In this document: in pieces, positions 55,655-64,000 of the stretch
How positions within the stretch are numbered: position 1 is the first letter of the stretch
Layout: each line of letters starts with the position of its first letter
Position numbers and translations under genes: made by a program
Notes under the pieces: model-generated
Databases searched by the model: none
Seen by the model: only the letters and a program-made list of their open reading frames with translations
What the model was told of the DNA's origin: nothing
DNA from: an uncultured Aquimarina sp.
Lineage (GTDB): Bacteria; Bacteroidota; Bacteroidia; Flavobacteriales; Flavobacteriaceae
DNA length: 64,000 nt
Assembly (NCBI GenBank): GCA_947498785.1
Contig: CANMLS010000021.1
Span: 19,365-83,364, forward strand
Direction: 5' to 3'

Positions 55655-58054
55655 CTAATTGAGATTGACGTTTTTTATCGTTTGAGTTTTTGAAATTAAA
55701 CTTCCATCACTTCCCATTCCTTCAATATAAATAATAAAACTTTCTAATCCAGTATTTGGTATTTTAAAAGTTCCTAAACCCTCTTCGTCAAACTCCACCC
55801 AAGATTGCCAATGAATAACACCATAATCTATGAATCCTGAATCCAAATAGTTTGAATATCCAGGATTATAGTACTCCTTTACCTTCTCAAAACCTTTGAT
55901 CATTTTATGTTCTGAAGTGCTTTTGTAGCTAGTAATTTCTGATCCTAATGGAATTTTTCTAGTATATATTCTTATAGATGAACCTCCACTTCCTCTAAGA
56001 CCTAAACCATAGTTTATCTTATCAATATAAATTCTATCTACCTCATTTGTTCGCAATACAGTCAACATACTTTTATCTCCTATTAACTGTACATTGTCAA
56101 TAAATATGGGAACCTCTCCCTGAAAATTTATAGAACTTGGTGCACGATCGTAAATAGTAATATCAGAAGTAACGGGTCTCTGATCTCGTATAAAAAATTT
56201 TCCTACAGATGTTATATAATCTAATATGGTAGGAAAATCCCTAGCCATACGCTCTGTAATCTTAGTAGAATTATTTCTAATATACCTAAGCATAGGTACT
56301 TTACTTGTCCTTTCTTCTTTACGCTCTCCCTGTAACATAACCTCATCTAATACCTGAACTTTATCAGTAATAAAACCTTCAGGGATTTTTACTTCTGTAT
56401 TCATTTCTATATCTTCTACTATGTTTTCACGAAATAACACAGAAGTATCAAATGGCATTTTATGCTGATCTAGCTGTACTTGTAAATACAAATCAGGCTT
56501 CACAAAAACATTGCCAGATTCTACTCCCGAAATCTCAATATTTTCTCCTCTTTCAGGAAAAAAATTGGGAATTTCGAAAGAATTATCCTCATCTATATCA
56601 ATAAAATTACCTTTTTGATATATTGTTGGATTCATATATAATTTAGTGATATTCTTTTTCTTTCTACCTTGTAACTTACCCTTAAGTTTAAAACCTTGAT
56701 TGAAACTATATGAAATCTTAGGTTCTTTATTAAAAATGCTATTCCAATTGTATTTACTCCATCCTTGAGTAATTAATAACAAATCAAGATTATATCTCTT
56801 TTTTCTATCCATTTCAGTAAAATAATATTTCTCATCTTCTATAAAACCCCTTACATAAGGTCTCAATATCATAGCTGAATATATATTATCGATTGAATTA
56901 TAACATTGGGTTCCTTCTGGTAATACCGAAACACTAACATCATATCTTACTCCTTCTTTTTTAGGTATTTTTACGGCAATGGATAAGGAGTCCTTTGTGG
57001 TTTCTAAGTCAGTACTAATATTTTTGACAATATGATCAAAAGAACTATACAATAATCTTTCTGCAACAGCTATTTTTCCTTTAAACAGAGTCACCTTATT
57101 TATCCCTGGGTAAAATATGTCTCTTTTTAATGAAATCCTTCTTTGTGTTTCATTAGGTAAAAAATGCAAAGGAATTTTCTTAGATAGATGGTTTTGACTC
57201 ACCAATAAATAATAATCATTACTAGCTAAATTTTCTAAGGTTTTTATATTGGTATTAAGCTCCACTATCGCATAATCCTTTGAAGTATTATTAATGGCAA
57301 TTGCTATACCTCTGGCATTGATTTTAGGAAATGATTTTTCTATCTCATTTCCATTTTTAAATCGTACGACCGCTTTATATTGTGTGGTTAATTTTGGACG
57401 CATATTAAATTTACCTATACCGAATTGATTCGAAGCAAATGAAGTAATTTTATTTCCTTGATTATCAATTACATATCCCGTTTCAAAAGGTACACCATAC
57501 CCCCTATTATTAATCAACTTAAAGCCAACACTATTATCTGTATCAGAAATCAAGTGCCCTCCTTCAGGCAGAATCTGAAAATCGTACTGTATTTCCTTTG
57601 GTAAAATTTCCTTTTTGACTGATTCCTTTATGATTTTTATTTTCTTGATATACGATTCGTCTTCCAAAAAATTACTCATCCAATTCGTAGAGGCTCGAAC
57701 ATAGTAATCACCATCGTTCCAAATAGAATCTACTTTAATATTTCCCCTAAAATTACCTCTGGAACCAAAAAACAAACCTTCGTATAATTCCTTACCTTCC
57801 TCATTAAATATCTGAACATTGAAATTTGTAGAACCAAAAGAAGGAAGATTGTTTTGACGATCGTATGCATATCCCTTAAACCAAATCTCCTCGCCTTTGA
57901 TATAAACACTTTTATCCAGATGTAAAAAAAGTGTCTCTCTCGGGACACTAAAATAATCTTGATTAGCCTCTGCCGCAGAACGTGAACTCTGATCCTGTGC
58001 AAATGCTCCTAGCGAAAGAAAAAGTATATTTAATTTAAGTAATAAACGATTCAT
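55655..58054 (-). CDS. Macroglobulin/plug-like surface protein, copy B
   Basis: A 799-residue paralogue of copy A with the same plan: signal peptide MNRLLLKLNILFLSLGAFAQ, MG2-like start PRETLFLHLDKSVYIKGEEIW, and plug-like end NEVDRIYIDKINYGLGLRGSG followed by SIRIYTRK. Before that it has a longer insert with a run of turns (RDQRPVTSDITIYDRAPSS). By eye roughly two thirds of residues agree with copy A, with the C-terminal 60 very close. Its -7 box (58084-58091) is intact, so this copy is likely the better expressed. Function unknown. Confidence 0.8.
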   Translation of the reverse strand: MNRLLLKLNILFLSLGAFAQDQSSRSAAEANQDYFSVPRETLFLHLDKSVYIKGEEIWFKGYAYDRQNNLPSFGSTNFNVQIFNEEGKELYEGLFFGSRGNFRGNIKVDSIWNDGDYYVRASTNWMSNFLEDESYIKKIKIIKESVKKEILPKEIQYDFQILPEGGHLISDTDNSVGFKLINNRGYGVPFETGYVIDNQGNKITSFASNQFGIGKFNMRPKLTTQYKAVVRFKNGNEIEKSFPKINARGIAIAINNTSKDYAIVELNTNIKTLENLASNDYYLLVSQNHLSKKIPLHFLPNETQRRISLKRDIFYPGINKVTLFKGKIAVAERLLYSSFDHIVKNISTDLETTKDSLSIAVKIPKKEGVRYDVSVSVLPEGTQCYNSIDNIYSAMILRPYVRGFIEDEKYYFTEMDRKKRYNLDLLLITQGWSKYNWNSIFNKEPKISYSFNQGFKLKGKLQGRKKKNITKLYMNPTIYQKGNFIDIDEDNSFEIPNFFPERGENIEISGVESGNVFVKPDLYLQVQLDQHKMPFDTSVLFRENIVEDIEMNTEVKIPEGFITDKVQVLDEVMLQGERKEERTSKVPMLRYIRNNSTKITERMARDFPTILDYITSVGKFFIRDQRPVTSDITIYDRAPSSINFQGEVPIFIDNVQLIGDKSMLTVLRTNEVDRIYIDKINYGLGLRGSGGSSIRIYTRKIPLGSEITSYKSTSEHKMIKGFEKVKEYYNPGYSNYLDSGFIDYGVIHWQSWVEFDEEGLGTFKIPNTGLESFIIYIEGMGSDGSLISKTQTIKNVNLN

Positions 58055-58083
58055 AAGCCTCCGGTTTTATATGTGATTACCTT

Positions 58084-58091
58084 CAAATATA
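58084..58091 (-). promoter_or_regulatory. -7 box (TATATTTG) of surface protein copy B
   Basis: Plus-strand CAAATATA reads TATATTTG on the minus strand, 29 bp before the ATG. The aligned site for copy A (near 54089-54096) has TATATTTA, the last conserved base lost. Confidence 0.5.
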
Positions 58092-58139
58092 AATATCAAA
58101 AAACTTAAATCTTTTGAATATCAAGACTTTAACTTAAAA

Positions 58140-58810
58140 TTAGGATGAACTAATTTGTAAAATTCCTCTTAAAAAATAGAGATAATTAGTAATCATACTT
58201 CCATTAGTCAAATCTTTACGTATCCAGAAAAAATCTTCTTCTTCTATTGCGATACGATAAGCTGTAGGAATCTTAAGTGTAATTCCTAGTTTTTCCTTTA
58301 ATTGAGGGATTTTCTCAAGTGATTTCTGTATTCTACTCTGTTTTTCTAGAGTTTCTGTGGATTTAAATCTTGAAACGATCGTTTCTTGATGTTCTCTAAT
58401 CAATGAAATAATATCGGCATCACTCGAACCAGAAATCACAACACCCAGTTGAGGAGTTGCAAATTTATTGTTCAATACTCCGTACTTTCTTTCTTCTTCT
58501 TTTCCTTTTTTGATCCATAAAAAAGTACGATTTTTTCTTGCTAAACCAGAAAATGCAGCCATTGGCATTTGTCTCATCGAAAATAAAGGTTCCTGTTGAG
58601 GTAATCCAGGTACTTCTGCACCTAAATATTTACGTATTGTATCCCCAACATTACTTTTCCATAAATCATTCTCAATAACAACAGAGAGTTCATTTATTTT
58701 TCCTACAGAGTGAGCCATGGCTCCCTGATTCTTTGTTTTTTGTCTTTTTTGGTCTCTGTACAACTAATGATACAAAGCAAGCAAATAATTGCAAGCGATA
58801 ATTTCCTAAT
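58140..58810 (-). pseudogene. DUF4837 pseudogene
   Basis: Nearly the same sequence as 54625-55244, but broken in three ways. The start codon is changed (ATG to ATT at 58810-58808). A one-base deletion in an A-run just after the lipobox (A7 to A6, near 58735) shifts the frame. The 3' third (from about residue 197 on) is missing and replaced by unrelated sequence ending at 58140. The rest of the frame, about 190 codons, is still open and almost identical in protein sequence to the intact copy. Confidence 0.9.
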
Positions 58811-58829
58811 AAAGTGATGATATTTGCGG

Positions 58830-60455
58830 TTATGATTTCGAAAGTTTCAATGTCATACCTGGTTTTATACCACTACCGCTAATATCGTTCCAATTTTTAA
58901 GATTTTCTACAGAAATACCTTTAAATTTTTGTGAAATACTCCATAAGGTGTCTCCAGTCTTTACTGTATAGGATTCTGAACTGCTGCTTACTGCCTTTGC
59001 TGTAGTCTTAGAAGTTGTTGTTTTGGTTCGACTTACAACAGGTCTTCGTGGATAAACAGTAAGACGTTGACCAATTCTTAGGTTATTACTACGCAAACCA
59101 TTCCATTTTTTTAATTGACTTACCCTAACACCATATCTTCTTGCGATTTTTCCTAAATAATCACCACTACGGACTCTATATCGAATTCTATCATTGGCTT
59201 CAGAATATTTTGGAAGTGGTTTTTCACGCTTATCAAAATCAGCTTTGGCTAATGCATAAATTTGATCTTCATTAGATACAAAAGGGCCAATTTTATCCAA
59301 GGGTAAGCGTAATACATAATCTTCATCTTTGATGTACGGAATAATATCTAATTTATATGAAGGGTTTAGAAATTGTAACTCTTCGATATCAATATTTACA
59401 TATTCAGAAACCTGATCCAATGTAATCATATGTTTTACTTTAATTGTATCTGTTTCAAAATAAGTTACTTCTGGTTTTCTAGGTTTAAAACCATGTTTGT
59501 CTGCATATTCAAAAATATACATCGTAGCCAAAAAAGCAGGTAAATACCCTGCTGTCTCTCTAGGAAGATTATGCCTAATATTCCAGTAATTTTTATACCC
59601 CCCACTACGACGAATAGCCTTGGTAACATTACCTGGTCCAGAATTATATGATGCTAAAGCAAGATCCCAATCTCCAAAAACTTTATATAGATTAGCAAGA
59701 TATTTACATGCCGCTTTGGTTGACATAATAGGATCCATACGTTCATCTACATAAGAACTAACTTCTAAACCAAACATTTTACCTGTACCAAACATAAATT
59801 GCCATAATCCTGTTGCTCCAACTCTTGATTTTGCTCGCGGTTTTAAAGCCGATTCTACAATAGCTAGATATTTTATTTCTAAAGGGATATTTTGGTTATC
59901 TAATTCTTGTTCAAAAAGAGGGAAATAAAATTCGCTCAAAGCCATTAAGCGCCCAAGGTGTTCATGGCGATTTTTTAGATACCTTTTGATTACACTTTCT
60001 AGTGAAGGATTATATTCTACATTAAAAGGAGTTCTGGCATTTAACTCTGCTAATCTTGCTTTTAAGGTATCGGTAGGTAAATCAACATATTCCACTGGCT
60101 CATACGCTAAATCTGTAACTGATTTGTAAATAGTATCAAAGAGACTCGAGTTATACAGTTCTTGTTTCCAGATTGAATCTAATTCTGACATTCTGGGATG
60201 ATCTTTAGCTGCATAAATTATACTATCCTTTGCACTAGTCGATGTTAATGTCGTTATCCGCATTTCACCGCTGGTTTTGATCACTTGTGTAGTATCAACT
60301 ACAGTAATGGTATCTTGTTTCAAAGCCAGATTTTCCTTCAGATGAATTTCTTTAGTTTTTTCAGATTTTGATTGTTCTTGGGGTGGTGTTTCTTGTCCCA
60401 TTACTGAAACCGAAATCAAGAAAAAAGAAAAAAATAATATGCGATAGTTGTTCAT
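58830..60455 (-). CDS. mltD: Membrane-bound lytic transglycosylase with two LysM domains
   Basis: A 541-residue protein with signal peptide (MNNYRILFFSFFLISVSVMG). A lytic transglycosylase (SLT) domain around residues 150-300 has the catalytic Glu in YLAIVESALKPRAKS and GATGLWQFMFGTGKM. A LysM-like part and then two clear LysM repeats follow (YRVRSGDYLGKIARRYGV and YTVKTGDTLWSISQKF). It cuts the glycan strands of peptidoglycan. The start chosen is ATG 60455. The frame is open to ATG 60524, but that adds 23 residues before the signal peptide. The 3' end is part of the tandem duplication. Confidence 0.93.
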   Translation of the reverse strand: MNNYRILFFSFFLISVSVMGQETPPQEQSKSEKTKEIHLKENLALKQDTITVVDTTQVIKTSGEMRITTLTSTSAKDSIIYAAKDHPRMSELDSIWKQELYNSSLFDTIYKSVTDLAYEPVEYVDLPTDTLKARLAELNARTPFNVEYNPSLESVIKRYLKNRHEHLGRLMALSEFYFPLFEQELDNQNIPLEIKYLAIVESALKPRAKSRVGATGLWQFMFGTGKMFGLEVSSYVDERMDPIMSTKAACKYLANLYKVFGDWDLALASYNSGPGNVTKAIRRSGGYKNYWNIRHNLPRETAGYLPAFLATMYIFEYADKHGFKPRKPEVTYFETDTIKVKHMITLDQVSEYVNIDIEELQFLNPSYKLDIIPYIKDEDYVLRLPLDKIGPFVSNEDQIYALAKADFDKREKPLPKYSEANDRIRYRVRSGDYLGKIARRYGVRVSQLKKWNGLRSNNLRIGQRLTVYPRRPVVSRTKTTTSKTTAKAVSSSSESYTVKTGDTLWSISQKFKGISVENLKNWNDISGSGIKPGMTLKLSKS

Positions 60456-60627
60456 TTTACAAATTCGTTTATTGAAATTGTTTAGGTTTATAGTTCTTAG
60501 AAATTTTGGGGTCATTAGTAGCATCGTTAATTCTAATTAAAATCATTAATTAACATGTTATCAACAATAATTGCAACGAAAATCGCATTTTTTTTCTAAA
60601 ACACAAAAAATCAAGACATTAAAAACA

Positions 60628-60654
60628 TAAAAAAACCGGATAAAACGTCCGGTT
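60628..60654 (-). terminator. Intrinsic terminator of pgk
   Basis: On the minus strand a 7-bp GC-rich stem (60654-60648 with 60640-60634), 7-nt loop and a run of seven T. It lies 54 bp past the pgk stop. Confidence 0.9.
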
Positions 60655-60708
60655 CTTTATAATTATTTTAAAAAATACGTGATTTCTTACAAATTTAATA
60701 TTGATTTT

Positions 60709-61896
60709 TTACTTTTCAATTGCTGCTATTCCAGGTAATGTTTTTCCTTCTAAACTTTCTAACATTGCTCCTCCTCCAGTAGAAACATAACTTACTTTAT
60801 CTCCAAAACCGAACTGTTTTACAGCAGCAACAGAATCACCTCCTCCTACAAGAGAGAATGCACTCTTTTCTGTAGCCTCTGCAATAGAATGTCCTAAGGC
60901 AATTGTTCCTTTAGAAAAATTTTCCATCTCAAAAACACCCAATGGTCCATTCCATAATATCGTTTTTGATTTTAATATTACTTCGTGAAAATTCTTCATT
61001 GTTTTTGGTCCAGCATCAAGTCCCTGCCATCCATTAGGTATCATATTTACATCCATCACAGCAGTATTCGCATTGTTATCAAAAGCATCTGCTCCTAATA
61101 CATCTACAGGCAAATGAACTTGAACTCCTTTTTCTTCTGCTTTTTTCAGAATTTCTAGTGCAAGCTCTTGTTTATCATCTTCACATATAGAATCCCCTAT
61201 TTGTCCTCCTTTTGCTTTAACAAAAGTATATGTCATTCCTCCACCAACAATGAGATGATCTACTTTATCGAGGATATTTTCAATAATTGTAATTTTTGAA
61301 GATACCTTTGAACCTCCTAGAACCGCAGTTATAGGTTTTTCACCGCTTCTTAATACTTTATCAATGCTCTCTATCTCTTTTGCTAATAAACTACCAAAAC
61401 ATTTGTTTTCAGAAAAAAATTGTGCAACAATAGTAGTTGACGCATGTGCTCGATGTGCAGTTCCAAACGCATCATTAACATAAATATCTCCTAGCTTAGA
61501 TAGTTGCTCTGCAAAATCAACGTCTCCTTTTGTTTCACTTGGGTGAAATCTTAAATTCTCTAATAATAATACTTCTCCCGAGTTTAGTGAAGCAACGGCA
61601 TCCTCTGCTTCTTGCCCGACACAATTTGCTACATATTTTACTTGAACGCCTAAAACATCTGCTACCTCATCTACAATATGTCGTAAAGAAAATTCATCCT
61701 GTACTCCTTTAGGTCTCCCTAAATGAGACATAAGAATTGCGCTTCCTCCATCTTCTAATACTTTAATTATTGTAGGTTTTGCCGCTTGAATTCTAGTATT
61801 ATCTGTTACTTCAAAATTTTCATTAAGAGGTACATTAAAATCTACACGAATTAAGGCTTTCTTATTTTCAAAATTAAAATTGTTGATTGTCTTCAT
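60709..61896 (-). CDS. pgk: Phosphoglycerate kinase
   Basis: A 395-residue PGK of glycolysis. Motifs: [13 protein letters not shown] at the N-terminus, [35 protein letters not shown] and the C-terminal [15 protein letters not shown]. The start chosen is ATG 61896. The longer reading to a TTG at 61920 adds eight residues that are not family sequence. It has its own terminator. Confidence 0.97.
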   Translation of the reverse strand: MKTINNFNFENKKALIRVDFNVPLNENFEVTDNTRIQAAKPTIIKVLEDGGSAILMSHLGRPKGVQDEFSLRHIVDEVADVLGVQVKYVANCVGQEAEDAVASLNSGEVLLLENLRFHPSETKGDVDFAEQLSKLGDIYVNDAFGTAHRAHASTTIVAQFFSENKCFGSLLAKEIESIDKVLRSGEKPITAVLGGSKVSSKITIIENILDKVDHLIVGGGMTYTFVKAKGGQIGDSICEDDKQELALEILKKAEEKGVQVHLPVDVLGADAFDNNANTAVMDVNMIPNGWQGLDAGPKTMKNFHEVILKSKTILWNGPLGVFEMENFSKGTIALGHSIAEATEKSAFSLVGGGDSVAAVKQFGFGDKVSYVSTGGGAMLESLEGKTLPGIAAIEK

Positions 61897-62237
61897 CTTA
61901 CTGGATTGGTCGTTGAGCAAACGAAAATAATTCTATTTCGTTAAAAACCTCTACATCTAACAGAAAAATTATGTTAAACTGAATACAAATTTTCACTTTT
62001 ATCATTTTTTTATAAAAAGGGCTTTTTAAATAAAAAAATCGTATTGTTTTTGAAGATTAAAGTTAAACCATTATTTAAAAACTCGACTTCTTGAAAATCA
62101 AAATTTTAAGAACTATGATTTTATTTAAAACACTAAAACTACTTGTTTCTCAGTGCATATCCTTTTAAACCTTCTCTAATTTTGAATTCATACTTCTCAA
62201 ATCACACTTCTTTTTTTCTTATCCATTATATTTGCCT
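61897..62237. other. Divergent region pgk / holB
   Basis: 341 bp of very AT-rich DNA between divergent genes. One TAnnTTTG box (62227-62234) for holB is seen. A near-match (TATTTTCG) lies about 30 bp before pgk on the minus strand. Nothing else. Confidence 0.5.
62227..62234 (+). promoter_or_regulatory. -7 box (TATATTTG) directly before holB
   Basis: An exact TAnnTTTG ending 3 bp before the holB ATG. If used, the transcript would begin at or inside the start codon (leaderless). It may be chance. Confidence 0.3.
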
Positions 62238-63392
62238 ATGCTTTTCTCTAAAATATTAGGATTAAAACACATCAAAAGTTATTTGACGACAAGTGCTGAT
62301 CGGAAGAGAATCCCTCATGCTCAGCTTTTTGTAGGCCCTAATGGCAGTGGCACCTTACCTATGGCGATTGCATATGCACAATATGTATTATGTCAAAACC
62401 AAAATGGTGAAAATACAGAAGGTAATCATGCATGCAATATAAAATTTGATCATCTTGCACACCCAGATCTTCATTTTGCATATCCTGTAGCAATAAATGA
62501 TAAAGTAAAAAAACACCCCGTATCAGATCATTTTGCCGAAGAATGGAGAAGTTTTGTAGGCAAAAATCCTTATGGAAGTATTTTTGATTGGTATCTATCT
62601 TTGGGTATAGAAAAAAAACAAGGACAAATTGGTGTTGATGAAGCTCTGGAAATAGTAAAGAAACTTTCTCTGAAAAGCTATGAAGGAGGATATAAGATTA
62701 TGCTTATCTGGATGGCAGATAAAATGAATATTGCTGCATCCAATAAACTTCTTAAATTAATAGAAGAACCTCCTGAAAAAACAATATTTATTCTCATTAC
62801 CGAAGATGAAGAACAACTGATACAGACCATTCGATCCAGATGTCAGGTAGTTCACTTTCCTCCATTGGGGGAGCAGGTGATCAAAGATGCTATTCTTGAA
62901 AAAGAAAAAATCTCTGATAGCGATGCTCTAAAAATTGCACATCAAGCAAATGGAGATTATAGCAAAGCCTTGCGTCTGCTACATCAAGATGGTGGAGATG
63001 ATCAGTTTGAGGAATGGTTTATACAATGGGTTCGTACTGCTTTTAAAGCTAAAGGAAATAAATCTGCGGTAAATGAACTTATTACCTGGAGCGAGTCTAT
63101 CGCTGGAACTGGAAGAGAAACACAAAAAAAATTCCTAAAATATTGTATTGATTTTTTTAGACAAGCCATGCTTCTTAATTATGGTGCAGAAGATCTGGTT
63201 TTTTTAGAACCTAATACTAGCGGTTTTAAATTAAAGAATTTTGCTCCTTTTGTACATGGATCAAATATAATGGATATCTGCAATGAATTACAAGATGCAG
63301 TATATCATATTGAGCGAAATGGAAATGCAAAAATCGTTCTCACAGATCTCTCCATAAAACTTACTCGATTACTTCACAAGAAGGCCAGCTAA
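62238..63392 (+). CDS. holB: DNA polymerase III subunit delta'
   Basis: A 384-residue clamp-loader subunit of the AAA+ type. The P-loop region is LFVGPNGSGTLPMA, where the usual Lys is missing, as in other delta' subunits. The sensor-like part is NKLLKLIEEPPEKTIFILIT, and IQTIRSRCQVVHFPPL is the arginine-finger SRC motif. The Cys-rich zinc module is reduced. The start chosen is ATG 62238. A TTG two codons upstream overlaps the -7 box. Confidence 0.92.
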   Translation: MLFSKILGLKHIKSYLTTSADRKRIPHAQLFVGPNGSGTLPMAIAYAQYVLCQNQNGENTEGNHACNIKFDHLAHPDLHFAYPVAINDKVKKHPVSDHFAEEWRSFVGKNPYGSIFDWYLSLGIEKKQGQIGVDEALEIVKKLSLKSYEGGYKIMLIWMADKMNIAASNKLLKLIEEPPEKTIFILITEDEEQLIQTIRSRCQVVHFPPLGEQVIKDAILEKEKISDSDALKIAHQANGDYSKALRLLHQDGGDDQFEEWFIQWVRTAFKAKGNKSAVNELITWSESIAGTGRETQKKFLKYCIDFFRQAMLLNYGAEDLVFLEPNTSGFKLKNFAPFVHGSNIMDICNELQDAVYHIERNGNAKIVLTDLSIKLTRLLHKKAS

Positions 63393-63416
63393 CACAAATA
63401 ATTTAAAGTATTAAAC

Positions 63417-63815
63417 ATGGATAATTTTGTATCAAATATTGTTGCGATAACTATTTTATTGTTTCTATTGATCACTTTTTTGCAATCTGGATTGGATAAA
63501 ATTCTGGATTGGAAAGGAAACTTAGGTTGGTTAAAAGAACATTTTGCAAAAACATTTATGGGCAACATGGTTCCATTTCTACTGTCGGTTGTTTTAATCA
63601 TTGAAGTTATTACGGCAATCTGTTGTGTTATAGGAATTTATTATCTGGTTTCTGATAACGAGAATTGTTTTGCTCTTACGGCTATGTTTTTAGCCTGTAT
63701 AACGCTTTTAATGCTTCTTTTGGGGCAAAGAGTAGCCAAAGATTATGCTGGCGCTTTAACAATCACTTGTTACTTTATAGTGACCGTTTTTGGACTGTAT
63801 ATAGTTTCTGTATGA
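63417..63815 (+). CDS. DoxX-like membrane protein
   Basis: A 132-residue protein with four hydrophobic helices. FLQSGLDKILDWKGNLGWLKEHF near the first helix (63478-63546) and GQRVAKDYAGAL in the last loop are typical of the small DoxX-like family. It starts 24 bp after holB on the same strand, so it is probably in the same operon. The role of these proteins is not well defined. Confidence 0.75.
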   Translation: MDNFVSNIVAITILLFLLITFLQSGLDKILDWKGNLGWLKEHFAKTFMGNMVPFLLSVVLIIEVITAICCVIGIYYLVSDNENCFALTAMFLACITLLMLLLGQRVAKDYAGALTITCYFIVTVFGLYIVSV

Positions 63816-63874
63816 GAAAGGATTGTTGAAAAAATATCTCTTTCTGAAATAGCGTTACACTAAAATATAATGAA

Positions 63875-63934
63875 ATGAAAGATGAATCAAAAAATGTTTA
63901 TGTAAAACGAACTCAGAAGAATTATACTATTTAA
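63875..63934 (+). pseudogene. Possible remnant of IS3-family orfA N-terminus
   Basis: A 19-codon frame reading MKDESKNVYVKRTQKNYTI then stop. The VYVKRTQ.NY pattern recalls the start of flavobacterial IS3 orfA proteins. No helix-turn-helix part or inverted repeat is visible up to the window end. Weak evidence, from memory only. Confidence 0.25.
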
Positions 63935-64000
63935 TATTTTATTTTACTCAATTAATGGTTTTGTATAGATGTCATATGCTGTAATGGAGATAATCAATTC

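Larger units (their letters stand above)
55468..59029 (-). repeat. Tandem duplication, copy B
   Basis: Counterpart of copy A: tex 5' fragments, surface protein B, broken DUF4837, 3' end of the functional transglycosylase gene. The identity is uneven: about two thirds in the surface protein, but over 90% from about 58187 to 58975. Confidence 0.75.

Noticed and set aside
58140..58763. Annotating the second DUF4837 as a functional gene from TTG 58763
   Set aside because: Comparison with the intact copy shows a lost ATG, a frameshift after the lipobox and a missing 3' third.
50969..59029. Duplication as an assembly artefact
   Set aside because: The two copies differ by many substitutions and indels and have different decay patterns, so they are real separate sequences.
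1..64000. CRISPR arrays, tRNA or rRNA genes, complete insertion sequences
   Set aside because: Looked for in the gaps on both strands. Nothing with spaced repeats, cloverleaf signatures or transposase plus inverted repeats was recognised.

Overview
The window looks like a chromosomal segment of a Bacteroidota bacterium, most probably a marine Flavobacteriaceae member (Aquimarina-like; this is inference). The DNA is AT-rich by eye. Shine-Dalgarno signals are weak, and several genes are preceded by the Bacteroidota -7 promoter box TAnnTTTG. The gene families are typical of flavobacteria: DUF4254, DUF6427, DUF6341, DUF5687, DUF4837, macroglobulin/plug-like surface proteins and SPII lipoproteins.

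Layout. (1) 1-5572, plus strand: the end of a probable natural-product locus. It has the 3' part of a type I PKS/PUFA-synthase-like protein (acyltransferase, double-hotdog dehydratase, fused C-terminal phosphopantetheinyl transferase), a free ACP whose start overlaps the PKS stop, an alpha/beta hydrolase, an MGT-type glycosyltransferase and a small membrane protein. The ketosynthase part lies left of the window. (2) 5575-13529: housekeeping and conserved genes, namely an ABC transporter pair, a PaaE-like ferredoxin reductase, a GT9 glycosyltransferase with DUF4254, the DUF6427/DUF6341 pair and purD. (3) 13637-44449: a large surface-polysaccharide locus. It encodes UDP-GlcA and UDP-Xyl synthesis, an initiating phosphoglycosyltransferase, three Wzy/WaaL-like proteins, a flippase, four glycosyltransferases, FkbM and class I methyltransferases, an acyltransferase, UDP-ManNAcA synthesis (wecB, wecC), dTDP-L-rhamnose synthesis (rfbA-D), extra copies of rfbB and rfbD, manC and manA, and two Wzz-like proteins. 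Two predicted lipoproteins (FN3 plus receptor-L-like, and DNRLRE-like) are embedded in it. (4) 44457-49132: a DUF6909-like protein, a GH3-like adenylating enzyme, an M23 peptidase and tatA. (5) 49436-61896: tex, two paralogous macroglobulin/plug-like proteins, DUF4837, a LysM lytic transglycosylase and pgk. (6) 62238 to the end: DNA polymerase III delta', a DoxX-like protein and a possible IS3 orfA remnant.

The strongest structural discovery is an ancient tandem duplication in region 5. The original order tex / surface protein / DUF4837 / transglycosylase was duplicated. The internal junction still holds a decayed 3' end of the transglycosylase gene joined to a decayed 5' part of tex. One DUF4837 copy is now a pseudogene. 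Identity between the copies is very uneven, which suggests later gene conversion. The other candidate for a less-described system is the PKS/ACP/PPTase/MGT locus at the left edge, of which only the tail is visible.

Limits: no searches or alignments were run. Family names come from recognising motifs by reading. No tRNA, rRNA or CRISPR array was recognised.
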